A DNA stretch of 26,653 nt from contig JBDKFK010000025.1 of NCBI GenBank assembly GCA_039798745.1, forward strand, positions 1-26,653. The letters are read 5' to 3'. Source of the stretch: JBDKFK01 sp039798745. Lineage in GTDB: Bacteria; Patescibacteriota; Microgenomatia; UBA1406; GWC2-37-13. Below the pieces are notes generated by a model. The model saw nothing but the letters and a program-made list of their open reading frames with translations, did not search any database and was not told the DNA's origin. Made by a program: the position numbers and the translations under genes. Positions 1-7,868 of the stretch are shown one piece after another; positions within the stretch are counted from its first letter, which is position 1; each line of letters begins with the position of its first letter.

Positions 1-37
1 GAACGACGGGACGGTGACTCTAACATGTGAGACAAAG

Positions 38-607
38 CTAACCCAGCTTCATGGTCCGATATCGGCGTTTGCGCTCTTTCTGTTCACGCCATGTATCGGC
101 GGTAATATACGCCGATATAAGAGCCACAAACAGCGAGAGAAACATTATGACGCCAAACGCGGTGTTAATGTTGTGCATTGCCGATGTTACAAAGTACATA
201 GCAACCGCCAAAACAATCGAAACCAGCGTCACCACAAGGCCACCCAAAACTGTCTTTTTTGACATTTCATGAGTGAACTGCAGGTGTTTCCGCCAACGGA
301 CATCGAGGTCGTTACACAGAGTAATAACCTCGTCGTAGTGATCCTCATTCCAAGTCGCCATATCGCTGTCACTCGCGTCGATGAGGAACTTCGGATTTGC
401 TTCACGAACTCCGAGAATGAGGTAGAACCTCATCAGGGCGTCCAGAACTTCGGGCATCACCGTCAACCGTCCGCTGATGATCTGCTGGTATGTTTCCTCG
501 GTAACCTTGAGTACCGCAAATACCAGACGCTCTGTAGTCAGACCAACAGCCGCAGCTTGCTCATCGAGCGCGGTGACAAGAAAACCAGTATTTCCAAGTG
601 TGGACAT
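38..607 (-). CDS. Small membrane protein, function unknown
   Basis: I do not recognise this 189-residue protein. The N-terminal ~110 residues are soluble and helical. Residues 28-65 faintly resemble an XRE-type helix-turn-helix (EETYQQIISGR), but this is weak. Two hydrophobic segments follow at about 119-142 and 150-171, and the C-terminus is strongly basic (residues 174-187), which suggests a cytosolic tail. The start is fixed by a strong ribosome site, TAAAGGAGGT, 4 nt before the ATG. That places it with the SD-led orphan genes of this window rather than with the leaderless ones. Its 3' end lies close to the window edge, so its downstream context is mostly missing. Confidence 0.75.
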   Translation of the reverse strand: MSTLGNTGFLVTALDEQAAAVGLTTERLVFAVLKVTEETYQQIISGRLTVMPEVLDALMRFYLILGVREANPKFLIDASDSDMATWNEDHYDEVITLCNDLDVRWRKHLQFTHEMSKKTVLGGLVVTLVSIVLAVAMYFVTSAMHNINTAFGVIMFLSLFVALISAYITADTWREQKERKRRYRTMKLG

Positions 608-689
608 ACAACCTCCTTTACTAGATTGTTACTGTGTTAGACTTCTTCCATGACACGATAGCGCCCGGGGTTGGGCATATGGAAAGGGG

Positions 690-720
690 ATTATAGGGGA
701 TATAACTTCTCACACGTCAA
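690..720 (-). promoter_or_regulatory. Probable promoter of the 38-607 gene
   Basis: Read on the minus strand: TTGACG (720-715), a 19-bp spacer, then TATAAT (695-690). The predicted leader is about 75 nt and ends in the strong ribosome site. The spacer is longer than optimal. Confidence 0.45.
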
Positions 721-833
721 GGGGCATCATAGACTCATAGTAAGACTGCTATTGCCTTAATAGGAAGATCTATGACTATATATTATGACCTATATTATAT
801 CACTAATGCACTCCACACGCGAATCTGAAATGT

Positions 834-839
834 TATAAT
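834..839 (+). promoter_or_regulatory. -10 box TATAAT, leaderless start at 847
   Basis: TATAAT ends 7 nt before the ATG at 847, so transcription should start at or beside the start codon. There is no Shine-Dalgarno sequence. Confidence 0.6.
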
Positions 840-846
840 AACTATT

Positions 847-1920
847 ATGTCTATACCAGAAGGCGTCGATACAGAAAAAGAAGCTCTTAAGAACGAGATT
901 ATACAAATAGAAGATGACGAAGAAGGATGGCGTCTGGGTATGCCGGTCGATGTTATAGACAGCCCCGATAAAATTCGCCATATAGACAAAGTCCTCAATC
1001 AGTTCTTCACCGAAACATACCCCCGCAATTTTGCGTGGACGGCCATAACCCACGACATGTTGACCGCCCCCTCACCAGAGCTACAACGACTTCTCAAAGA
1101 TGATCTTGAAGCTGTCGCCTCTATGAAAGGTATGGGTATTCCGGAACTGGATGACTGCTACATGGTATGCTTCGGACGCAACGCTCCAGAGCGCAAGGCA
1201 AAGCCAGGAAAAACTGAGCAAGATCTGCAAACAGCACGAGAAATATTCGCGCAGCCGCCAAAACAAAAAACTCCGGAAACTGCAAAAACATCAGAACTTC
1301 CGGGTTTTACGGTAACATATGACCGTATAACGGCAGCCACTGATGCCGATATTGTTGCCCAATTCAAGGCACTGTATACTCAGGACACACCCTACGATGA
1401 CGAATACCTCATGGAACTTATGAGTGAAAAAAAGAATATATTCTATGCAGCAGTCCGCACAGACCCTACCGGTAAACGAGAAGTGGTTTGCACCGGAAGC
1501 GCACTTTCCGACGGATGGAATCTACGAAGAAACGGAAAAGACTTTAATATCGCGGCCTATGAAATAACGGGTGCCCGCGTCAAGCCGGATCATGCCGGAA
1601 GGGGCTATTATCAGGGAGTATTACGCGCGGTGATGCAGACTCTGGCCGACGGGAGACGTCATACCAATCTTGCCTATGGATTCTCCAATCTGGACCAACC
1701 TGCAGTGCAGGCGGCAGTCCGAAATCAAGGGAGACATTCTATGTTCGAATCAGCAGATGCGCTTGGACTTAAAGTAAAAGGAATTCGGCAACATTCTCAT
1801 TACTTCGGCGAACTTACTGATTATAATCTCACCTATATTGTTGGCAACGAACTAAGGGAAAAATACGGTAACAGAAGACAGCAACTTAAGGGAGCAACAC
1901 CACTTCCGGAATTGGTTTAA
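847..1920 (+). CDS. GNAT-like N-acetyltransferase domain protein
   Basis: This 357-residue protein has an unrecognised N-terminal region (about 1-115), a charged linker (about 115-150) and a C-terminal GNAT-like domain (about 155-345). The best motif is acetyl-CoA binding motif A at about 243-262: a beta strand, VKPDHAGRGYYQGVLRAV, then a helix. The domain layout recalls beta-lysine/ornithine side-chain acetyltransferases (AblB type), but no substrate can be assigned. The start follows a TATAAT box with no ribosome site. The gene converges on the decarboxylase gene, and the two 3' ends overlap by 35 bp (1886-1920). A role in the neighbouring operon is possible but unproven, because it is transcribed separately. 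Confidence 0.6.
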   Translation: MSIPEGVDTEKEALKNEIIQIEDDEEGWRLGMPVDVIDSPDKIRHIDKVLNQFFTETYPRNFAWTAITHDMLTAPSPELQRLLKDDLEAVASMKGMGIPELDDCYMVCFGRNAPERKAKPGKTEQDLQTAREIFAQPPKQKTPETAKTSELPGFTVTYDRITAATDADIVAQFKALYTQDTPYDDEYLMELMSEKKNIFYAAVRTDPTGKREVVCTGSALSDGWNLRRNGKDFNIAAYEITGARVKPDHAGRGYYQGVLRAVMQTLADGRRHTNLAYGFSNLDQPAVQAAVRNQGRHSMFESADALGLKVKGIRQHSHYFGELTDYNLTYIVGNELREKYGNRRQQLKGATPLPELV

Positions 1921-3220
1921 TGAAGTTCTGCGCCAGTGAGTAAGTTAATGTACCCTGATAAGGAACTAATAATATATCTCCTTCTTCGATCCCTGCACCA
2001 TAATAATATCTTCCCCACGAATCCTGTGGCATACATAACGGACCGTACAGCTCGCATTCCCTTTCCTCCAGAGAGGGGCGTGTAAGATTCAATATCGGCA
2101 CATAATCATACTCGAACCGCTCCCATCCGAGTATATTTATACCACCATCCAGAATCACCGCGTCGTCCGTTTTTTTATCTACAACGCGTAATAATATATG
2201 CATCGCCCCGTTGGAAATTATTCGCCCGGGTTCAGTTATATATTGTGCTGTAACAACAGTACGCAGGTATGTATCTATCGCATTTCCAATCTGCCGGGCA
2301 TACTCCTCAACGGTTATTGCTTCTGTCAACAAATGCTTTTTCGCAAACTCCATGTCATGACCGGCATCCTCCAGTATTGTTTTGAGAGCACTTCCCTGTG
2401 GAGTATTCTCAGGGTAAAAACCCTCTGACTTATAGGGTCTGAATCCGCCGCCAAAATCAATAATTGACACATTTTTTCTTTGTTCGTTAGTAAATTCTTT
2501 CTTCAGATAACTGCCCAGATCGTGTATCACCGAAATATACTTATCTGCATTCGCGTTCCAGCTCAGATGAAACTGGATAGCACACATATGTATGCTGTCT
2601 GCCGCTTCTGCCTCAGTCCAGAATCTTTTTAACTCTGACAAAGGAATTCCGAATTTACTCCATGCACCATGTTCTTTGGTAAATATTCGCACACCTGTCT
2701 TGATGCGTTTCTTCAAACGTTTCGAAACCGCAATAGCGCGTTGAAGCTCGCCGAAACTGTCTATGTTAAGCAGCGCCGTGTCCCCAAATGTCCTCAGCAT
2801 ATACTCAATGTCATCCTCTGTTTTACCCGGTCCTGTATACACAATATTCGTGCATCCAGCCTCATGTGCCAACTGCATTTCACGTTTGCTTGAAACATCC
2901 AGACCATAGCCGTGATCTATTGCTTCCTTCAACAACGGCTCATAATGATTTGTTTTCACCGCGTAGTAGCAACGCACATCTGGAATATATTGTTTAAACG
3001 CATCCGAGAACCGGGTAAGTGAGTCGCTCAATGCTTGTCTATCGAATACGTAAAAAGGCGTTTTATTCTTATCAGCAAGCGACAAAAACTCATCTTTGCG
3101 TTTGGCGAACATCTTCACCACATGCGAAAGATCGGCAGGGGAATACAAAACCTCGCCTGACAGAAACTCACCTGCGTGTAAACGCGCAAGGTCGAGAAGT
3201 TTATTTTGTATAAGTTTCAT
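1886..3220 (-). CDS. Fold-type III PLP decarboxylase (DAP/Orn/Arg decarboxylase family)
   Basis: This is a PLP-dependent amino-acid decarboxylase with an alanine-racemase-like barrel. The PLP lysine lies in YYAVKTN, the family's YAVKAN motif. Further signs are GYGLDVSSKREM, a glycine-rich phosphate-binding IDFGGGF, EPGR (carboxylate binding) and the C-terminal active-site segment GPLCMPQD. In true diaminopimelate decarboxylases that segment reads CESxD. Cys and Asp are kept here but the Glu is replaced, so the substrate is probably not plain meso-DAP. An in-frame TTG at 3277 would add 19 residues; I chose the ATG at 3220, which overlaps the upstream ATP-grasp gene by 20 bp. This is the last gene of the six-gene operon. 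It may decarboxylate an amino-acid building block or the assembled product. Confidence 0.8.
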   Translation of the reverse strand: MKLIQNKLLDLARLHAGEFLSGEVLYSPADLSHVVKMFAKRKDEFLSLADKNKTPFYVFDRQALSDSLTRFSDAFKQYIPDVRCYYAVKTNHYEPLLKEAIDHGYGLDVSSKREMQLAHEAGCTNIVYTGPGKTEDDIEYMLRTFGDTALLNIDSFGELQRAIAVSKRLKKRIKTGVRIFTKEHGAWSKFGIPLSELKRFWTEAEAADSIHMCAIQFHLSWNANADKYISVIHDLGSYLKKEFTNEQRKNVSIIDFGGGFRPYKSEGFYPENTPQGSALKTILEDAGHDMEFAKKHLLTEAITVEEYARQIGNAIDTYLRTVVTAQYITEPGRIISNGAMHILLRVVDKKTDDAVILDGGINILGWERFEYDYVPILNLTRPSLEERECELYGPLCMPQDSWGRYYYGAGIEEGDILLVPYQGTLTYSLAQNFIKPIPEVVLLP

Positions 3221-4412
3221 GGAAGTAATTATACGTGCTCTCACCGTCTTTATTGAACGAACCTGACTCGAGGTCAAATAAGATCTTATCGGATAAGATA
3301 GTACACAATGTATCGTCAGTTATCGAAGTTGTGCCAGGAAATAACTCGTGGAATATAAACATTCCTTTATACGTTCCGACTTTTGGCACTGTTTTCAACT
3401 GCGCGGTTCCCTGTATATCCACATCAAGCAACGCACCCGCATATTCGCTTCGCGGTAATTTTCCGTCATGAACTGTTTGGTTGGAACTATCGGTACAGGC
3501 ATTTACAAAAAACTCCCACGCATTATCTATAGGCATAAGGCCATGTGCTGCAAACAAATGTGCGGTCGCGCTGGATAATCGCGGGTTACACTCCAGTACT
3601 TTGCATGTGCCTGGTGTGAGAAGCAGGTCGAAATTGGCTAGGCCTTTGAACCCTATATCAGACATAAACAAACGCAGTTGATCCATTGTTTTTTCGACGG
3701 CCACAACAGTTTTAGGATTTAAGAATGAAAACGGAATCCATTGCACGCCAGTGAACTGTGAAGGAAAACCTTTGTCATATATAAAACACTGTCTACGAAG
3801 CGCCGAATAGCAATAGTTACCACTCCTATCTATCAACATACTTATACCGACAGGCATACCTTCCTCGTATGCGCGAATGAGTATATCCTCGGTCGAGAAC
3901 ATACCGTCCTTCACGAGAGACCTCCCATCCTTAAAAAATCTGGTTCCGTATAGTCCATAGCTTGTCGACTCTTGCGCTACAAGCGGGCCATTTTCTACAG
4001 CTACATTCTCCTTTGCCACAGTACGCGGAGCAGCAATCCCACGGTGCCTTAAGGCATCATCGAACCATATCTTATGTTCAAGATCACGTTGGAGTGTGAA
4101 GGGGGGTGCGATCACAGCTATCGCATGTGCTTGCGCCCATGTGTGCACTTTTTCTGATGCCCGGTGTGGCATCACGATATGAGTTACCGCTGCCTTTTTC
4201 ATACATTCACCAAGGTCAGTATGCTCCAATGCTTCTTCCAGTTCAGGATACGGTTCAGCACCTCTATACAGAATCACTTTATCACCAAACTTTTTTCTCC
4301 CCATCTGCTCCAGTTGTGAACCCTCCTGCGCCGGAAATACACAATCACGGATATCCCGTTCAGAGAAAAAAAAAGGATCAAGTGTGTTTAACATTACAGC
4401 TATTTTTTTCAT
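3201..4412 (-). CDS. ATP-grasp carboxylate-amine ligase (single domain)
   Basis: This 403-residue protein belongs to the ATP-grasp superfamily, which activates a carboxylate as acyl-phosphate and joins it to an amine. The N-terminal ~100 residues form the variable pre-ATP-grasp domain. The central part carries the nucleotide-binding region, including a serine/glycine loop near 149-156 (STSYGLYG). The metal- and ATP-binding end of the domain is clear at about 254-282: GFKGLANFDLLL, then ECNPRLSSAT, the classic E-x-N-P-R motif. About 110 further residues follow. Its ATG overlaps the stop of the upstream DegT-like gene by 4 bp (ATGA), indicating coupled translation. The substrate is unknown. It is not a clear match to Ddl, PurK or biotin carboxylase. 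Confidence 0.75.
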   Translation of the reverse strand: MKKIAVMLNTLDPFFFSERDIRDCVFPAQEGSQLEQMGRKKFGDKVILYRGAEPYPELEEALEHTDLGECMKKAAVTHIVMPHRASEKVHTWAQAHAIAVIAPPFTLQRDLEHKIWFDDALRHRGIAAPRTVAKENVAVENGPLVAQESTSYGLYGTRFFKDGRSLVKDGMFSTEDILIRAYEEGMPVGISMLIDRSGNYCYSALRRQCFIYDKGFPSQFTGVQWIPFSFLNPKTVVAVEKTMDQLRLFMSDIGFKGLANFDLLLTPGTCKVLECNPRLSSATAHLFAAHGLMPIDNAWEFFVNACTDSSNQTVHDGKLPRSEYAGALLDVDIQGTAQLKTVPKVGTYKGMFIFHELFPGTTSITDDTLCTILSDKILFDLESGSFNKDGESTYNYFHETYTK

Positions 4413-5449
4413 AAGATATGTTTAATCATCTCACACATTCTATCAATATCTTCCGTGCTCATCGCCATCGTCAAAGGAAGTATAACAACTGAATCATACA
4501 ATCGCCTTGCCCGCGCGGGCATCCATGCTTCATACTCCCATAACTGATCGGCGGCTATACCTTTCGTGCCAAGAGTCTCAATAAAGGTGTCCATTTTACT
4601 ATGTTCAATCCTTAATGGTATATAACTAATATCATATTTCTTAATGAGTTCCGCCAACGGATTACGCAGATTATTTGCGTATCTTGCCTTTAAAACAGAT
4701 AACTGTTCGTGAACTTTTTTTACATCTATATATGGCCACATAACATGAGCCACAATATCTCCTCCGGCTGCTTTGTCAGCTTGGCCTATTCTCGAGTCAA
4801 GCGACTCAAAAATGCTGTCGCCAATCTCACGTAATCGCTCACTCCCCGTCACACGTGCCAGCGCATTTATGACATTTTCAGAAGCTCTCAAGAGGTGACA
4901 GGTAAGGGAGTACGCAGATATAGATGCTACAGTTAATCCGATTGCATCTTCTGAAACAACGTGAGAACCTAGAAATGGCGTATGCTTTCGTATGCTATCA
5001 ATATATATGTGCCTTGGGTGATGCCACTTCATAGTCTTCCCGTTCAACCACCGGTGAGCGTAATCATCAATCACCAGAATATCAGGGTAATCTTTTCGGA
5101 GAAGACTGTATAAACGGGTCGGTATACTACCACCAAAAAACGAATAGAGTATTACGGCCTTTGGATCAACGCGCGATATTTGTTTCTCAAAATCATCCTC
5201 ATCAATAGTTAAATCATCATGTACTTTATAAAACGTTACATTCATGCGCGTCATCAACGCATGAGCAGTGTCAGGACAATAAAATTCTGGTATCAGTACC
5301 GTATCATCTTTTTGTAATCCTTCTCTCTTAAATACCTGTCCGATTCCATCAGTAAATGAAAGAAAAAAAGCGCTGTGATGGGGGAGCACATTTCTTGTGC
5401 GTGACCAGGGGAGATCAGTAATAAGCGTATCAAATGTAACTGCTCTCAT
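4409..5449 (-). CDS. DegT/DnrJ/EryC1-like PLP-dependent enzyme
   Basis: This 346-residue protein has the outline of DegT/EryC1/StrS fold-type I PLP enzymes, usually sugar or cyclitol aminotransferases. Visible marks are the substrate/PLP region VLIPEFYCPDTAHAL (about 51-65), the PLP-pyridine aspartate segment VIDDYAH (126-132; typical members have DxAH/Q), and a likely Schiff-base lysine in DSIRKHTPF (K155). The lysine region is not the usual SFxxxK followed by a glycine-rich loop, so the enzyme is divergent. Both ends overlap neighbours by 4 bp in ATGA form. In this operon it could supply or modify an amino-bearing building block. Aminotransferase activity is inferred, not certain. Confidence 0.6.
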   Translation of the reverse strand: MRAVTFDTLITDLPWSRTRNVLPHHSAFFLSFTDGIGQVFKREGLQKDDTVLIPEFYCPDTAHALMTRMNVTFYKVHDDLTIDEDDFEKQISRVDPKAVILYSFFGGSIPTRLYSLLRKDYPDILVIDDYAHRWLNGKTMKWHHPRHIYIDSIRKHTPFLGSHVVSEDAIGLTVASISAYSLTCHLLRASENVINALARVTGSERLREIGDSIFESLDSRIGQADKAAGGDIVAHVMWPYIDVKKVHEQLSVLKARYANNLRNPLAELIKKYDISYIPLRIEHSKMDTFIETLGTKGIAADQLWEYEAWMPARARRLYDSVVILPLTMAMSTEDIDRMCEMIKHIL

Positions 5450-6501
5450 ATATCTGTATATCTTAATGGATTGCCTGGAAATATATGTCCGTTTTCAACA
5501 TACGCGCCACCTGTAACCACATCGTCATAAAAATCAAGTGGACCACTATCCAGATCAACATACTCTATCGGTAGAGCACAAGCCAAGTGAGCACCTGTAG
5601 TCATTGAGATATTTGACTCGTACATACACCCTAACATGAGTATTTTTTGCATTGTTCGAGCCATATGGAATATTTGTATAAACTCTAGGGGGCCTCCGCA
5701 TTTCATGAGCTTTATGTTTACTCCATCCGCGTATCCACCTGTCAATATACGATGAGCATCTGACGCGGTGACTACCGCTTCATCGGCTATTATGGGAATC
5801 TGTTTCATCTTTGTTAATGACTTCAGACCCTCCATATCTTTCGCGTCAACCGGTTGTTCAAATAATGCCACGCCAGTATTCTTTAATCCCTTTACAACAA
5901 GCTGCGCTTCCTTTAGTGTATATCCCTGATTCGCGTCAAGTACGAGGAGTATATCTTTTGGAACTGCTTCTCGAACAGCCTTCACGCGGGCTATATCAGC
6001 TTCCGCATCCAACCCGCATTTCAGTTTAAGACACTTAAAACCCTCGCTGACTTTCTGCTTTGCCGAAGCTACTGTCAACGATTCATCACGTATTCCGATA
6101 GTAACCATAATAGGCGATGAGCTTCTATATCCGCCAAATATATTTCTTAAATGTATTCCTTTGCGTGCAGTAAATAGTGATAAATATGCTTCTTCTATAG
6201 CCGACCGCAGACACGGAAACGCACTGAACGTTTCTTTGATTTTTATATGATACCTATACCAATCCTCCCAGGGGTCTGTAAAAAATGCCGGAGTAAGTGT
6301 GTGCTGCAGAAATATCTCAGCCTTGTCCAACGACTCACCTGTTACTTCGCTATCGGGGCTTGCGCATCCGAGGCCAATAGTGCCGTTGGTATCCTTAAGA
6401 CGAACGATAAGCATATCGGCAGATTCCACCTCTTCATAGGCAATCGCGAACGGCTCGTGGAAATGAAGCGTCTTACGTGCATATGAGACTTCCTGTATCA
6501 T
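5446..6501 (-). CDS. Dipeptide epimerase, enolase superfamily (Ala-Glu epimerase-like)
   Basis: This 351-residue protein has the complete muconate-lactonizing subgroup active site. It shows the KxK catalytic pair in CLKLKCG (K159, K161), metal ligands in VLDANQGY (D189), FEQPV (E215) and IADEAV (D240), and the opposing catalytic lysine in NIKLMKCGG (K264 or K267). The C-terminal DLDSG motif (D316, D318) is the DxD that binds the free N-terminal amine of dipeptides in L-Ala-D/L-Glu epimerases and relatives. A dipeptide, or a peptide end, is therefore the likely substrate, and the enzyme would invert the second residue. The exact dipeptide cannot be told. The ATG lies in an ATGA overlap with the upstream gene. 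There is no ribosome site, so translation is probably coupled. Confidence 0.85.
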   Translation of the reverse strand: MIQEVSYARKTLHFHEPFAIAYEEVESADMLIVRLKDTNGTIGLGCASPDSEVTGESLDKAEIFLQHTLTPAFFTDPWEDWYRYHIKIKETFSAFPCLRSAIEEAYLSLFTARKGIHLRNIFGGYRSSSPIMVTIGIRDESLTVASAKQKVSEGFKCLKLKCGLDAEADIARVKAVREAVPKDILLVLDANQGYTLKEAQLVVKGLKNTGVALFEQPVDAKDMEGLKSLTKMKQIPIIADEAVVTASDAHRILTGGYADGVNIKLMKCGGPLEFIQIFHMARTMQKILMLGCMYESNISMTTGAHLACALPIEYVDLDSGPLDFYDDVVTGGAYVENGHIFPGNPLRYTDI

Positions 6502-7868
6502 ACGCGTGTGGCAGTAGCGAAGTCTGCCATTTCTAATGTAAATAACTTCATCACCCGGGACTCATAATCTGAAGGCATACTGCGATGGCTTTTGAGAGTA
6601 GAAAAATGCTCTACAAAAAATGCGAATGGTTTAAGACGGGGTTTTTTGACTTTTTCAAAATTCTGAACCGCCTTTGACGTATTCCTTCGAAGGGAAAGGA
6701 GATACATAGCATAATCCATATCGTTGTCGTAATCATACTCAAGTGAGTCGAAATAATCGATAAATCCATCAGGGTCTTCCAGAAGATTCTTTTTAAAACC
6801 AACCTTCTCTGGATCTATACCTAGAGCTACAGCATATAGGAAATTACGTGCACATTTAGAACAATTATGACACCACTGACTGCCTTCGACAAGTGGCTTA
6901 CTCGCGAAACATGAAAACTGATACTTTCCATACTCAGTATATTTGCTATGAAGCATATGAAATATATGCAGCTCCTCAAGCGGTTCGAGTAAGCAATTTA
7001 CCGTAGTATGTCCTCCGGTAAGGATACGGGTCATATTACTCTGCTGCGCAGTCCAGAACTCGGTCTGATCGAAAGATGAATATATTTTCCAGTCTTCATT
7101 CTGCTCTATGTCATTATTAGCATGCTCTGTTCCGTATAGAATGTAGCGGGATTGATGTCGGTATGCAAAAGGTATTGCCATGAGCGATAGTATGGTTGTC
7201 TGTGCAGCCCAGCCTACGTCAGATTTATCAGTCAATCCAAAAGCCTCGCCATATCTGAACATACCTGGCTCGTTACCGGTGTAGTACGTTTTGACACCAA
7301 ACTCTTTTGATAATTTATTTAATATTTGTTGTTTAGGAAGCCTCTCATAAGGCTGTGTTGGTTCGTCTGTATAAACAAGTATCGGGTTTATACCAAGCTC
7401 ATTACACAGTGCAAAGGCAAGCATACTCTCCTTACCAAACGAAAAGGGGAGAACTGCCGAATCTTTAGCCATTTTCTTAAATCTAAGTTCCTCGGCCAAC
7501 GGCATAGCACTTTTATAAGAACTGAAATCGAGATCTAGATTATAAAATCGTTTTACATATGAAAGAAGTGGTTTTGAATCTACCCATTCGCAGTATGTTA
7601 GATCATATAGTTGATTACGGTATAAAAAACTTTCAAACAAAGGTATACCCATATCATAATAAATGCCATCCCGATCAAGCAGAAGAGGAATAAAGTGAGT
7701 ATTAGCGTATGTCAGGTTTTCCGTAAGAGTAGCACGTACAGAAGGAGGCGTTGTTTTCCATATGTCATCCGGAAATGTAATAGCGTATGCCTTGTCTTCA
7801 ACGGTCATTGATATTCCATGATCCGACTCAGACGCCGAAACGTGAAGTATAGAAGAATTATCGCTCAT
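6498..7868 (-). CDS. PP-loop ATP pyrophosphatase, MurL-like
   Basis: This 456-residue protein carries a PP-loop motif (PFSFGKES, 141-148), which marks enzymes that adenylate a substrate with ATP. A likely zinc cluster follows (C320, then WCHNCSKC at 332-339) and a conserved-looking NLLEDPD segment. The order of elements recalls MurL, which epimerises the terminal Glu of UDP-MurNAc-L-Ala-L-Glu through an adenylate: a GKDS-type loop, a region around residues 243-275 resembling MurL's NE...W segment, WCxxCxKC, then NLLxDPD. I base this on recalled family features, not an alignment. A QueC/ThiI-type PP-loop enzyme is the main alternative. The gene sits directly after the tandem ATP-grasp gene, with an 11-bp overlap, and before the dipeptide epimerase. 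It may act on the C-terminal carboxylate of a peptide made by the ligases. Confidence 0.65.
   Translation of the reverse strand: MSDNSSILHVSASESDHGISMTVEDKAYAITFPDDIWKTTPPSVRATLTENLTYANTHFIPLLLDRDGIYYDMGIPLFESFLYRNQLYDLTYCEWVDSKPLLSYVKRFYNLDLDFSSYKSAMPLAEELRFKKMAKDSAVLPFSFGKESMLAFALCNELGINPILVYTDEPTQPYERLPKQQILNKLSKEFGVKTYYTGNEPGMFRYGEAFGLTDKSDVGWAAQTTILSLMAIPFAYRHQSRYILYGTEHANNDIEQNEDWKIYSSFDQTEFWTAQQSNMTRILTGGHTTVNCLLEPLEELHIFHMLHSKYTEYGKYQFSCFASKPLVEGSQWCHNCSKCARNFLYAVALGIDPEKVGFKKNLLEDPDGFIDYFDSLEYDYDNDMDYAMYLLSLRRNTSKAVQNFEKVKKPRLKPFAFFVEHFSTLKSHRSMPSDYESRVMKLFTLEMADFATATRV

Noticed and set aside
19..641. Inverted repeat TCTAACA (19-25) with TGTTAGA (635-641) around the 38-607 gene
   Set aside because: Only 7 bp, and the 3' flank is cut by the window edge. 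Too short to count as a fourth example of the enclosing repeats.
3221..3277. TTG start at 3277 for the decarboxylase
   Set aside because: It would add 19 residues read through the upstream gene's end. The ATG at 3220 is more usual and leaves an overlap in line with the rest of the operon.
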